Shown piece after piece: positions 30,596 through 39,386 of a stretch of DNA of 64,000 nucleotides (its first letter is position 1; the number at the start of each line of letters is the position of its first letter). Origin of the DNA: Gammaproteobacteria bacterium (lineage in GTDB: Bacteria; Pseudomonadota; Gammaproteobacteria; GCA-001735895); the NCBI GenBank assembly GCA_029862125.1, contig JAOTXY010000004.1, forward strand, positions 1-64,000. The letters run 5' to 3'. The notes beneath the pieces are model-generated. The model ran no database searches. It saw only the letters and a list, made by a program, of their open reading frames with translations, and was not told where the DNA came from. The position numbers and the translations under genes are program-made.

Positions 30596-31083
30596 ATCAG
30601 CCCGCCACCAGTATTGTAGAAATCAAGACCACGCTCGCGGGAGAGCGCAAACAATTCGATTGTGAACTGTTAAAGTTCGCCCGGGGCGAGGTCGTGGTTA
30701 TATATCGAATGCCGCGCGATGTGCAGCTTGAAGACCTGTTGCTGCGCAAAGATTCCATCAGCATCGGCTATTTCTGGGAAGACCGCGCCTATAACGCGTA
30801 TCACTGGATCGATGCGCAATGCCAAACACTGGCGTTATACTTTAATATCTGCGATAACACCCGCATATCACGTCAACAGGTCGCATGGCGCGACCTGAGC
30901 GTGGATATTTTGATTACCCCTGACCTGCGTTGCCGAGTGCTGGATGAAGACGAATTACCCGATGACCTTGATAGCGACTTACGCGTCTATATCGAAAGCG
31001 CGCGCGATGCCTTGTGCATCGATCCAGGGCGCCTGTTGCTGGAGTTCGAAGCGCGACGCCGGGAGCTGTTCCCGGGGGCCTGA
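30592..31083 (+). CDS. DUF402 domain protein
   Basis: 163 residues with TTG start overlapping the previous stop. GYFWEDRAYNAYHWIDAQ, LYFNICDNTRIS and LSVDILITPDLRCRVLDEDEL match the DUF402/FomD-like nucleoside diphosphatase fold, in which these Asp/Glu bind metals. Substrate here unknown. Confidence 0.82.
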   Translation: MNQPATSIVEIKTTLAGERKQFDCELLKFARGEVVVIYRMPRDVQLEDLLLRKDSISIGYFWEDRAYNAYHWIDAQCQTLALYFNICDNTRISRQQVAWRDLSVDILITPDLRCRVLDEDELPDDLDSDLRVYIESARDALCIDPGRLLLEFEARRRELFPGA

Positions 31084-31085
31084 AC

Positions 31086-31724
31086 ATGCCGCTTGAACTC
31101 TGGCTTGCCTATGTCGCCACCAGCTCGGTGGTGCTGGCGATCCCCGGCCCGACCATACTGCTGGTATTGAGCTATGCCATCGCGCATGGGCGCAAAACGA
31201 CTTTGCCCGTGGTTATGGGAGTTGCGCTTGGCGATTCAGTTGCGATCACCCTGTCATTGATTGGCCTCGGTACCCTGCTGGCTACGTCGGCACTTTGGTT
31301 TACGATTATAAAGTGGATTGGTGGGTGCTACCTGATCTACCTCGGCTTTACCCTGTTACGCAGCGCCGGCCAACCGATGCCCGTGCAGGCCCAACAGCAA
31401 CCGGCGTCAGCACCACTTAAGCTATTCGGCAACGCGTTTATCGTCACCGCGTTAAATCCCAAGAGCATCGTTTTTTTCATTGCCCTGCTGCCCCAGTTCA
31501 TCAGCGCCGATCACCCGGTGATAACGCAACTCTGGATCCTCGGGATAACCTTTGTCGTGCTCGCCACCATCGGTGCCACCAGTTATGCATTGTTTGCCGC
31601 CTCGATTCGCCGCTGGCTCGCGTCACCACGCGCACAAAAGACCTATGGCATGGTCGGGGGCGGACTGTTGATGGGTGCAGGAGTTTGGGCCCTCGCTGCA
31701 AAGCGTGTAATCTCCGCGACATGA
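31086..31724 (+). CDS. LysE family amino-acid exporter
   Basis: 212 residues with six helices. VLAIPGPTILLVLSYAIAHGRK holds the family's PGP motif and NPKSIVFFIALLPQFI the typical second-half motif. Exports amino acids or related compounds. ATG 31086 fits the family; the long in-frame extension from 31014 overlaps DUF402 and is not native. Its stop overlaps the lptM start. Confidence 0.9.
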   Translation: MPLELWLAYVATSSVVLAIPGPTILLVLSYAIAHGRKTTLPVVMGVALGDSVAITLSLIGLGTLLATSALWFTIIKWIGGCYLIYLGFTLLRSAGQPMPVQAQQQPASAPLKLFGNAFIVTALNPKSIVFFIALLPQFISADHPVITQLWILGITFVVLATIGATSYALFAASIRRWLASPRAQKTYGMVGGGLLMGAGVWALAAKRVISAT

Positions 31725-31852
31725 TGCGAAATAGTATTATCAACGGCTTGATCTGCCTTTGCCTGCTGCTGGTGTTGTCCGGCTGTGGTAACAAGGGTCC
31801 CCTGGAGTTGCCAGAGGAAGAAGAGAAAAAGACCCAGGGTAATACCGGTTAG
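31721..31852 (+). CDS. lptM: LptM (YifL-type) small lipoprotein
   Basis: About 43 residues: a signal peptide (INGLICLCLLLVLSGC) with the lipobox LSGC, then the hallmark GNKGPLELP. LptM assists LptD maturation in the LPS transport complex. Two adjacent ATGs (31721, 31724) can start it. It lies immediately before lysA, its usual place in gammaproteobacteria. Confidence 0.88.
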   Translation: MMRNSIINGLICLCLLLVLSGCGNKGPLELPEEEEKKTQGNTG

Positions 31853-31854
31853 CG

Positions 31855-33102
31855 ATGGACCATTTCGAATACAAGCAGGGGCAACTATATTGCGAAGACG
31901 TCGCGATTGCGGCGCTGGCCGAGCAATACGGGACACCATTATTCGTCTATTCGCGGGCGACGCTGGAACGCCACTGGCACGCCTTCGACAGTGCATTTGA
32001 GGGGCACGACCACCTGGTATGTTACGCCGTCAAGGCGAACTCGAGCCTGGCGGTTTTAAACCTGTTGGCGCGCCTCGGCTCGGGTTTCGATATCGTCTCC
32101 GGGGGTGAATTACAACGCGTGCTGCTGGCGGGAGGCAAGCCCGAAAGCATCGTATTTTCCGGGGTCGGCAAACTCGCCCACGAAATCGAAACCGCGCTGC
32201 AACTCGATATCCTTTGCTTTAACGTCGAATCAGAACAGGAACTCGATCGCATCAACGAAATTGCCGGGCGCCTTAAAACAACCGCGCGCATTTCTTTTCG
32301 CGTCAATCCCGACGTCGATGCCAAAACCCATCCTTACATTTCGACCGGACTCAAGGATAACAAGTTTGGCGTTCCCTTCGCCGACGCCGAACAGGTTTAC
32401 CTCAAGGCATCCGGACTGGAAAACATCGAAATCATCGGCATGGATTGTCATATCGGTTCGCAGTTGACTGAACTTTCGCCCTATATCGATGCGTTTGATC
32501 GGCTGCTCGAGTTGATCAACCGCTTGCGCGACCAGGGCATCAATATCCACCACCTGGACCTCGGTGGCGGTCTCGGCATCCGCTATCGTGACGAGGAGCC
32601 GCCGCTTCCTGCTGAATGGGCCAGTGCCCTGCGCGATCGCCTGAAAAAATTCGCCGGCACTGTAGTGATTGAGCCCGGGCGCGCGATCGCGGGTAACGCG
32701 GGCATCCTGGTGAGCCGGGTGAATTACCTGAAACACGGGCCCGATAGAAACTTTGCCGTGGTCGACGCGGCGATGAACGATTTAATCAGGCCATCGCTGT
32801 ACGGGGCCTGGCAGGAGATTATCCGCGTCGATCAAAACAGCGACGCCAGCGAAAAGGTCTACGACGTGGTAGGTGCCATCTGTGAATCGAGCGATTTTCT
32901 CGGTAAGGATCGCGCTTTGAGCCTCGCGCAAAACGATTTACTCGCGATCCGGTCTTCTGGAGCTTATGCCTTCGGTATGGCGTCCAATTACAACACGCGG
33001 GTACGCGCTGCCGAAGTTATGGTCGACGGCGATCAACACTACTGCGTGCGTGAGCGTGAATCTTTCGATGACCTGGTTCGCGGCGAGTCAATGTTGCCAT
33101 GA
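31855..33102 (+). CDS. lysA: Diaminopimelate decarboxylase
   Basis: 415 residues, full length. PLP-lysine Lys60 in CYAVKANSSLAVL, HIGSQ, DLGGGLGI, VIEPGRAIAGNAG and the late GAICESSDFLG are present. Converts meso-diaminopimelate to lysine, using PLP, in the cytosol. Followed by dapF with a 4 bp overlap. Confidence 0.97.
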   Translation: MDHFEYKQGQLYCEDVAIAALAEQYGTPLFVYSRATLERHWHAFDSAFEGHDHLVCYAVKANSSLAVLNLLARLGSGFDIVSGGELQRVLLAGGKPESIVFSGVGKLAHEIETALQLDILCFNVESEQELDRINEIAGRLKTTARISFRVNPDVDAKTHPYISTGLKDNKFGVPFADAEQVYLKASGLENIEIIGMDCHIGSQLTELSPYIDAFDRLLELINRLRDQGINIHHLDLGGGLGIRYRDEEPPLPAEWASALRDRLKKFAGTVVIEPGRAIAGNAGILVSRVNYLKHGPDRNFAVVDAAMNDLIRPSLYGAWQEIIRVDQNSDASEKVYDVVGAICESSDFLGKDRALSLAQNDLLAIRSSGAYAFGMASNYNTRVRAAEVMVDGDQHYCVRERESFDDLVRGESMLP

Positions 33103-33932
33103 AGCTGAAGTTTGCCAAGATGCATGGTCTCGGTAACGATTTTGCCGTTATTGATGCAATCAACCAGCCTTTTGAACCACGCCCGGAACTGGTGCGGCGC
33201 TGGGCGGACCGTTACGATGGCATCGGTTTCGATCAAATGCTGATTGTTGAAAATCCGCATAGCGATGCTGCCGCGTTCAAGTACCGCATCTACAATGCCG
33301 ATGGTGGCGAAGTTGCGCAATGTGGTAACGGCGCACGCTGTTTCGCTCGTTTCGTACGCGAACAGGGTTTGACCGAACTGGACATTATTCCGGTGGAAAC
33401 CAATACCGGGCTATTGAAGCTCGAAGCGATCGATGCAACCCGCTACCGGGTCGACATGGGCATACCATTATTTGAGCCTGCCGAAATCCCGCTGCGTGCC
33501 GAAAAGCGACAGGATTTATACCAGACCGATTACGAGGGTCGCGAGATCACTTTCAGCGCGATGTCCATCGGTAATCCACACATGGTAATCCAGGTCGATG
33601 ATGTTGATGCCGCCGGCATAGAAACGCTTGGACCTTACTTCGAAACCAGCCTGCTATTTCCCGAAAGAGCGAATATCGGTTTCATGCAGATCCTGGGACG
33701 CGATGCTTTTAAATTGCGCGTTTACGAGCGTGGGGTCGGCGAAACCCGTGCCTGCGGCAGCGGCGCCTGCGCCGCAATGGTCGCCGGGGTGCAGCTTGGC
33801 TTGCTCGAGCCGGTCGCAAAGGCGATATTATCGGGCGGCGAGCTCAAACTGGAATGGCAAGGAGACGCAAACCCCGTTATGATGACGGGCGAAACTGTAA
33901 TGGTTTATCAGGGCGAAATCGATTATGAGTGA
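33099..33932 (+). CDS. dapF: Diaminopimelate epimerase
   Basis: 277 residues. Both catalytic cysteines are in place: Cys75 in QCGNGARC and the second in ACGSGACAAMV (about residue 220). Interconverts LL- and meso-diaminopimelate for peptidoglycan and lysine. Overlaps lysA upstream and the DUF484 gene downstream (8 bp). Confidence 0.97.
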   Translation: MKLKFAKMHGLGNDFAVIDAINQPFEPRPELVRRWADRYDGIGFDQMLIVENPHSDAAAFKYRIYNADGGEVAQCGNGARCFARFVREQGLTELDIIPVETNTGLLKLEAIDATRYRVDMGIPLFEPAEIPLRAEKRQDLYQTDYEGREITFSAMSIGNPHMVIQVDDVDAAGIETLGPYFETSLLFPERANIGFMQILGRDAFKLRVYERGVGETRACGSGACAAMVAGVQLGLLEPVAKAILSGGELKLEWQGDANPVMMTGETVMVYQGEIDYE

Positions 33933-34629
33933 ATTATCAGCTGAACCACGGCAATCCGATCTGACCGACGAATCAAAGGTCATTCAGTACCTCCGCGACA
34001 ATCCCGAAGTGCTGATGGCGTACCCGGAGGTTTTTTCCTCGTTGGCAATTCCACACAAGACCGGCGGCGCGACCTCGCTGGTGGAACGCCAGCTCAAACT
34101 GCTACGTGAAGAAAACCAGTCGCTGAAGTCGAAAATCGATGAACTGGTTGGCATTGCACGCGAAAACGAGGAGTTAAATCAGCGCTTTCATCGCCTCGCG
34201 CTGGAACTGATGAATACCGATCAGTTACACGACATACTGGCCATGGTGCAGGACCAGGTGCAAACCTTTTTCTATACCGATTTCGTCTGTTTTCGGTTTC
34301 TACCGGGCATCAGCGAAGCCGGTAATATACTCGATGGGCTTTATCTCGATGGCGACAGCGGTATCGTCGACAGCGTCAAGCCCTGGATCGAAGCACGCAA
34401 GCCTGTTTGCGGCCAGCAGGACGATAAAATCAATCAGCAGCTGTTCGGACCGGATATCCGCATCGGTTCAAGCGCCTTGATCCCGCTTTATCATACCGGC
34501 AATCTCGGCCTGTTATGCCTCGGTAGTGTCAATGCCGATCGCTTTGGCCTCAGCATGGGCACTATTTTTCTGCAGCAACTGGGCGAACTGGTCAGTAATC
34601 GTTTGAAAAGCCTGTTGCAGGCGGGGTAG
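33925..34629 (+). CDS. DUF484 family protein (GAF-like)
   Basis: 234 residues: VIQYLRDNPEVLMAYPEVFSSL, a coiled-coil region (LVERQLKLLREENQSLKSKI), then a GAF-like domain ending QQLGELVSNRLKSLL. In gammaproteobacteria DUF484 regularly lies between dapF and xerC, as here. Function unknown. Confidence 0.92.
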   Translation: MSELSAEPRQSDLTDESKVIQYLRDNPEVLMAYPEVFSSLAIPHKTGGATSLVERQLKLLREENQSLKSKIDELVGIARENEELNQRFHRLALELMNTDQLHDILAMVQDQVQTFFYTDFVCFRFLPGISEAGNILDGLYLDGDSGIVDSVKPWIEARKPVCGQQDDKINQQLFGPDIRIGSSALIPLYHTGNLGLLCLGSVNADRFGLSMGTIFLQQLGELVSNRLKSLLQAG

Positions 34630-34634
34630 CACGC

Positions 34635-35531
34635 ATGGATGAATATCTGGACCAGTTCATCCAGATGTTACGCAGCGAAAAGTATTACTCTCCACACACC
34701 TGCACTAACTACCGCCGCGATCTGAACCAATTTCGAAAGTACCTCGCCAAGCAGGGTATCGAATCCTGGAAGCAGGCTGGTTATTCAGAAGTCACCGGGT
34801 TTGCCGCGCAGCGCCATCGGCAGGGACGCAAGAGCCGCACCATCCAGCGCGAACTATCCTCGATCCGCAGCTTTTACCAGTACCTGATCCGTAACTCGCT
34901 AGTCGCGAAAAATCCGGCGCTCGAAGTGAGTGCGCCAAAAAGCGACAGGCCACTGCCCAAAACCTGCGATGCTGAAACTATCGACCATCTACTGTCCGTC
35001 CACGACGACAGTGACAGGCTACAGGTTCGCGACGTTGCTATTTTCGAATTGATTTATTCGTCGGGACTGCGCCTCGCAGAGCTGATTAACATCGACCTCG
35101 ACGATATCGATCTGCCACAACAACAACTGGTGGTCACCGGCAAGGGAAACAAAACCCGGCAACTTCCGATCGGCAGCAGGGCAGTTAGCGCGGTAAAAAA
35201 GTGGCTTAAACTGCGCCAGGATTTTACCCGGGATAAACAACAGTCGGCGCTGTTCCTGAGTAAACAGGGTAACCGTATCTCCCCGCGCAACGTGCAAAGC
35301 CGGCTCAACCGCCTGATCCAGCGACAGGCACTCGACCAACATCTGTCGCCACATACCTTGCGCCATTCCTTTGCCACCCATATGCTCGAATCCAGCTCGG
35401 ACTTGCGCGCGGTGCAGGAATTGCTTGGACACGTCAATATCGCCACCACCCAGGTGTACACGCATCTTGACTTTCAGCACCTGGCCAGGGTTTACGATTC
35501 AGCGCATCCGCGAGCGAAGCGCAAGAGTTAA
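34635..35531 (+). CDS. xerC: Tyrosine recombinase XerC
   Basis: 298 residues. The N-terminal SAM-like domain begins YLDQFIQMLRSEKYYSPHT. The catalytic set is complete: Arg in SSGLRLAEL, Lys in GKGNKTRQ, His-x-x-Arg in HTLRHSFATH, HVNIATT and the nucleophile Tyr in QVYTHLDF. With XerD it resolves chromosome dimers at dif. Starts 5 bp after DUF484. It is not the integron integrase: it lacks the extra integrase patch and sits in the XerC-typical cluster. Confidence 0.96.
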   Translation: MDEYLDQFIQMLRSEKYYSPHTCTNYRRDLNQFRKYLAKQGIESWKQAGYSEVTGFAAQRHRQGRKSRTIQRELSSIRSFYQYLIRNSLVAKNPALEVSAPKSDRPLPKTCDAETIDHLLSVHDDSDRLQVRDVAIFELIYSSGLRLAELINIDLDDIDLPQQQLVVTGKGNKTRQLPIGSRAVSAVKKWLKLRQDFTRDKQQSALFLSKQGNRISPRNVQSRLNRLIQRQALDQHLSPHTLRHSFATHMLESSSDLRAVQELLGHVNIATTQVYTHLDFQHLARVYDSAHPRAKRKS

Positions 35532-35586
35532 ATCGCTATTACCGTGATTGCGGTTATGCTGGAGGAAACAGGAAAGCCGCTGTCTC

Positions 35587-35613
35587 CTTGTATTTATTTT
35601 ATACTGCCCATAT
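35587..35613 (+). promoter_or_regulatory. Heat-shock (sigma-32 type) promoter of hslVU
   Basis: CTTGTA (35587-35592), 13 bp, then GCCCATAT (35606-35613) match the sigma-32 consensus CTTGAA-N13-CCCCATNT with two changes. It lies 38 bp before the hslV start. Confidence 0.65.
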
Positions 35614-35650
35614 ATGACAATACCTGCAGTGATTTCACCGGGATGGGATT

Positions 35651-36190
35651 TTGGAACAATTCGAAGGCACAACAATTCTTTCGGTACGCCGTGACAACAG
35701 CGTCGTAATAGGCGGTGATGGCCAGGTCAGCCTGGGAAATACCATCATGAAAGGAAATGCACGCAAGGTACGCCGTCTTTACAAGGACAAGGTTATTGCC
35801 GGGTTCGCCGGGGGCACTGCCGACGCATTCCTGTTGTTCGAGTTATTCGAAGGCAAACTTGAAAAGCACAATGGTCAAATGATTCGTGCCGCGGTGGAGC
35901 TGGCCAAGGAGTGGCGTTCAGACCGCGCATTGCGCCGCCTCGAAGCCCTGCTTTGTGTCGCCAACGAGGACGCCTCGTTAATAATCTCCGGTAACGGCGA
36001 CGTCATCGAGCCGGAAGATAGCCTGATGGCGATCGGCTCGGGTGGTGCCTATGCCCAGGCCGCTGCCCGGGCAATGCTCGACACCACTGAAATGAGCGCT
36101 CGCGAAATCGTCGAGAAGGGATTGCAGATCGCCGGTGAAATCTGTGTCTTCACCAATCTCAACCATACCTTCGAAGCAATCGACTACTAG
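35651..36190 (+). CDS. hslV: ATP-dependent protease peptidase subunit HslV
   Basis: 179 residues, TTG start (MEQFEG before the mature Thr7 of TTILSVRRD). [29 protein letters not shown] and [19 protein letters not shown] are typical. HslV dodecamers degrade proteins unfolded by HslU. The first six residues should be removed to expose the catalytic Thr. A sigma-32-like promoter precedes it. Confidence 0.96.
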   Translation: MEQFEGTTILSVRRDNSVVIGGDGQVSLGNTIMKGNARKVRRLYKDKVIAGFAGGTADAFLLFELFEGKLEKHNGQMIRAAVELAKEWRSDRALRRLEALLCVANEDASLIISGNGDVIEPEDSLMAIGSGGAYAQAAARAMLDTTEMSAREIVEKGLQIAGEICVFTNLNHTFEAIDY

Positions 36191-36198
36191 GTAACCCC

Positions 36199-37545
36199 GT
36201 GGACAGTAAATACATTGCGCAGTCACCTATGACCCCACGCGAGATTTCGCAGGAACTCGACAATCATATTATCGGCCAGGACAAGGCCAAGCGTGCGGTC
36301 GCCATCGCGCTGCGTAACCGCTGGCGCCGGCAGCAGGTCAGCGAAGAGTTGCGCAATGAAATCACGCCTAAAAATATCCTCATGATGGGGCCCACCGGGG
36401 TCGGCAAAACCGAAATCGCGCGTCGCCTGGCGCGACTCGCGAACGCACCGTTCATCAAGGTCGAGGCAACCAAGTTTACCGAGGTCGGTTACGTCGGTCG
36501 CGACGTCGAGTCGATCATCCGCGACCTGGTCGACGTATCGGTCAAGCAAATGCGCGAGTCAGAAGTCAGCCAGGTTCGACATCGTGCCGAAGACGCGGCC
36601 GAGGAAAAGGTGCTGGATGCCTTACTGCCCCGTCCGAAAGACTTTACCGGGGAGGCTGATACGGCAAGTGACAGCACGCGCCAGAAATTCCGCAAGATGT
36701 TACGCGAAGGCAAGATCAACGATAAGGAAATCGAAATTGATTTGCAGCTGCCCTCGCTGGGCGTTGAAATCATGGCTCCACCCGGGATGGAGGATATGAC
36801 TAATCAGCTGCAGGGGATGTTTCAAAATCTTGGTAACCAGAAAACCAAGACGCGCAAGTTACGCGTGGAGGATGCGCTCAGAATGCTGACCGACGAAGAA
36901 GCTGCGAAATTGATTAACGAAGACGAGCTGAAACTTAGCGCACTCGAAAACGCGGAACAAAATGGCATCGTTTTTATCGACGAAATTGACAAGGTTGCCA
37001 AGCGCGGGGAAACCAGTGGTACCGACGTATCACGCGAGGGCGTGCAACGCGATCTACTGCCCCTGGTCGAGGGCTGCACGGTGTCGACCAAGGCTGGAAT
37101 GATAAAAACGGACCATATTTTGTTCATCGCTTCCGGCGCGTTTCACGTTTCCAAGCCCAGTGACCTGATTCCCGAGTTGCAGGGGCGCCTGCCTATCCGG
37201 GTCGAGCTCTCGGCGTTGACCATCGATGATTTCGTGCGCATCCTGCGTGAGCCCAACGCTTCATTGACCGAACAATACACCGCGCTGATGGAAACCGAGG
37301 GTGTCGGCCTGGTGTTCACCGATAACAGTCTCGCACGCATCGCCGAAGTCGCCTGGCAGGTCAACGAAAAGCAGGAAAATATCGGCGCGCGCCGATTACA
37401 TACCGTGATGGAGCGCCTGCTCGAAACGATCAGTTTCGAGGCCTCGGACATGGTCGATCAGACCATCACCATCGATGCAGAGTATGTTAATGAGCATCTC
37501 GGCGAACTGTCACTGGATGAAGACCTTTCGCAGTACATTCTCTGA
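36199..37545 (+). CDS. hslU: ATP-dependent protease ATPase subunit HslU
   Basis: 448 residues, GTG start (ATG 36229 is also in frame and would match the shorter E. coli N-terminus). Walker [10 protein letters not shown], Walker [17 protein letters not shown], the I-domain in between, and sensor motif [13 protein letters not shown]. The C-terminal tail LSQYIL inserts into HslV. Starts 8 bp after hslV; same operon. Confidence 0.97.
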   Translation: MDSKYIAQSPMTPREISQELDNHIIGQDKAKRAVAIALRNRWRRQQVSEELRNEITPKNILMMGPTGVGKTEIARRLARLANAPFIKVEATKFTEVGYVGRDVESIIRDLVDVSVKQMRESEVSQVRHRAEDAAEEKVLDALLPRPKDFTGEADTASDSTRQKFRKMLREGKINDKEIEIDLQLPSLGVEIMAPPGMEDMTNQLQGMFQNLGNQKTKTRKLRVEDALRMLTDEEAAKLINEDELKLSALENAEQNGIVFIDEIDKVAKRGETSGTDVSREGVQRDLLPLVEGCTVSTKAGMIKTDHILFIASGAFHVSKPSDLIPELQGRLPIRVELSALTIDDFVRILREPNASLTEQYTALMETEGVGLVFTDNSLARIAEVAWQVNEKQENIGARRLHTVMERLLETISFEASDMVDQTITIDAEYVNEHLGELSLDEDLSQYIL

Positions 37546-37901
37546 TGAAACCAACCGAGATAAACCTGCATAAAGTATCGCGTGTGCTTGAACTTAGTTT
37601 CGAAGACGGATCGAGTTTTCAGTTACCGATCGAGTATTTAAGGGTTTACTCGCCGTCCGCCGAAGTGCAGGGCCATGGCCCCGGCCAGGAAGTACTGCAG
37701 GTCGGCAAGGAAGACGTCAATATTAACAGTATCGAGCCGATGGGCCACTACGCGGTCAAGCTCGCTTTCGACGACAATCATGATAGCGGAATTTATAGCT
37801 GGGAATATCTGTACGAGCTTGGTGTCAGCTATGATGAAAGATGGCAAGATTACCTGGACCGACTCGAGGCCGGGGGCCACAAGCGCCGCGAGAGTTCCTA
37901 G
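37545..37901 (+). CDS. DUF971 family protein
   Basis: 118 residues: LHKVSRVLELSFEDGSSFQLPIEYLRVYSPSAEVQGHG and GHYAVKLAFDDNHDSGIYSWEYLYEL match DUF971 (gamma-butyrobetaine-hydroxylase-like N-terminal domain), linked elsewhere with iron-sulfur proteins. The ATG overlaps the hslU stop (TGATG). Confidence 0.9.
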   Translation: MKPTEINLHKVSRVLELSFEDGSSFQLPIEYLRVYSPSAEVQGHGPGQEVLQVGKEDVNINSIEPMGHYAVKLAFDDNHDSGIYSWEYLYELGVSYDERWQDYLDRLEAGGHKRRESS

Positions 37902-37904
37902 CGG

Positions 37905-37927
37905 ATCCCGCGGCCGGGTCGCGGGAT
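37905..37927 (+). promoter_or_regulatory. Hairpin over the annotated ubiE start
   Basis: ATCCCGCG-GCCGGGT-CGCGGGAT is an 8 bp perfect stem. Its 3' arm includes the first two bases of the ATG at 37926. It is not followed by a T-run, so it is not a simple terminator. Confidence 0.5.
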
Positions 37928-38714
37928 GACAGTAACCGTCGAGCCTGATATGGTTCGATTCATGCAACAGAAATCAACCACCGACTTTGGCTTCGAAGAA
38001 ATACCGGCTGCTGAAAAGCAGGGACGGGTAGGCGCGGTTTTTACCTCCGTGGCGCAAAAATATGACTTGATGAACGATGTCATGTCTTTGGGTGTGCATC
38101 ACCTGTGGAAGCGCTTTACACTCGAAATGTGTGGTTTACGCCCCGGACATAAAGTACTCGATCTCGCCGGCGGCACCGGCGACCTGGCGCTTAAAGAAGC
38201 GCGGATGGTCGGTGAATCCGGACAGGTTGTTCTGGCTGATATTAATGCCGCGATGTTACAACGAGGGCGCGACCGAGTTATCGACAACGGCTTCGTTAAT
38301 CGAGTCGAATCGGTGCAGTGCAACGCCGAGCTGTTGCCATTTGCCGACAATCACTTCGACTGCATCACCATTGCTTTCGGTTTGCGCAACGTTACTGACA
38401 AAGCCGCAGCGTTGGCCTCGATGCAGCGCGTACTGAAACCCGGCGGTCGCTTATGTATACTCGAATTCTCGAAACCGGTTTACCAGCCGCTGGAAAAGCT
38501 TTACGACTTTTACTCCTTTAAACTACTGCCGCGCATGGGCGAGTTTATTGCCAGGGATCGTGACAGCTACCGGTACCTTGCCGAATCTATTCGCATGCAT
38601 CCAGACCAGCTCGCGCTAAAACAAATAATCCTCGATCAGGGGGGTTTCGACGAAGTCGAGGTGCACAATCTAAGCGGCGGCATTGTTGCCCTGCATCGTG
38701 CATTCAAGTACTAG
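37926..38714 (+). CDS. ubiE: Ubiquinone/menaquinone C-methyltransferase UbiE
   Basis: 262 residues. [59 protein letters not shown] and [13 protein letters not shown] are diagnostic; the end [10 protein letters not shown] is conserved. Methylates the quinone ring (C2) with SAM. The start is uncertain: ATGs at 37926, 37950 and 37962 are in frame; the last gives [11 protein letters not shown], closest to E. coli. Confidence 0.96.
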   Translation: MTVTVEPDMVRFMQQKSTTDFGFEEIPAAEKQGRVGAVFTSVAQKYDLMNDVMSLGVHHLWKRFTLEMCGLRPGHKVLDLAGGTGDLALKEARMVGESGQVVLADINAAMLQRGRDRVIDNGFVNRVESVQCNAELLPFADNHFDCITIAFGLRNVTDKAAALASMQRVLKPGGRLCILEFSKPVYQPLEKLYDFYSFKLLPRMGEFIARDRDSYRYLAESIRMHPDQLALKQIILDQGGFDEVEVHNLSGGIVALHRAFKY

Positions 38715-38729
38715 GCAGTTTCCTTTATC

Positions 38730-39386
38730 GTGCAAACTTCCGACAGCCCCAGCGCGACTCTTCTCGATTCAATCCAGAATTCATTGCTGGTGGCTGCAGA
38801 AATCGGCGGTAACCGGCTGCTCGAATTTGACGAAGTTGCGCTTAAGGGCTGCCACGAAATGCAGGGGCATTGCATCGCCATTGACATTACCGATATTGAT
38901 TTTCAGCTCTACTGTCACCCCGGGAACTGGGGTATTCGCCTGAGCCGCAATGCTCCGGCGCGGGATGTGGACGCAACCATATCGGGGCGCATGATGGCCC
39001 TGGTCAATCTCGCATCACTGGATGATAAGGTTTCGACCTCGATCCAGGAACGCGTCAGCTTTCAGGGAAATATCGCGCTCGCTCAAAAATTGCAAAAAAT
39101 ACTCGCAGGTCTCGACATCGACTGGGAGGAGGCGCTGGCACAGCGCAGCGGCGATGTACTGGCGTTTCAGATTCATCAACGCACGCGTCACCTGGGAACC
39201 TGGCTGCGGCAAAGTGCAGAATCCCTGTTGCAGACCAGCAGCGAGTACCTGCGCGAAGAGGCAGGTCTCAGCCCCACAGAGGTCGAGTTCGAAGTTTTTC
39301 AATCACGGCTTACCGAGCTCAAGCACGATGTCGCGCGCACCGAGGCAAGACTGCAGCAGTTGCTCGGGAAGATTCAACCGCAGTAA
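38730..39386 (+). CDS. ubiJ: Ubiquinone biosynthesis accessory factor UbiJ
   Basis: 218 residues, GTG start. An SCP2-type lipid-binding domain (HCIAIDITDIDFQLYC, VDATISGRMMALVNLA) is followed by the helical C-terminus (EVFQSRLTELKHDVARTEARLQQLL). UbiJ scaffolds the Ubi complex and binds ubiquinone intermediates. Between ubiE and ubiB, its canonical position; stop overlaps the ubiB ATG (TAATG). Confidence 0.95.
   Translation: MQTSDSPSATLLDSIQNSLLVAAEIGGNRLLEFDEVALKGCHEMQGHCIAIDITDIDFQLYCHPGNWGIRLSRNAPARDVDATISGRMMALVNLASLDDKVSTSIQERVSFQGNIALAQKLQKILAGLDIDWEEALAQRSGDVLAFQIHQRTRHLGTWLRQSAESLLQTSSEYLREEAGLSPTEVEFEVFQSRLTELKHDVARTEARLQQLLGKIQPQ

Noticed and set aside
34635-35531. Tyrosine recombinase as the missing integron integrase
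   Set aside because: It is XerC by length, motifs and its dapF-DUF484-xerC position, 14 kb from the array; no integrase-specific insertion is visible.
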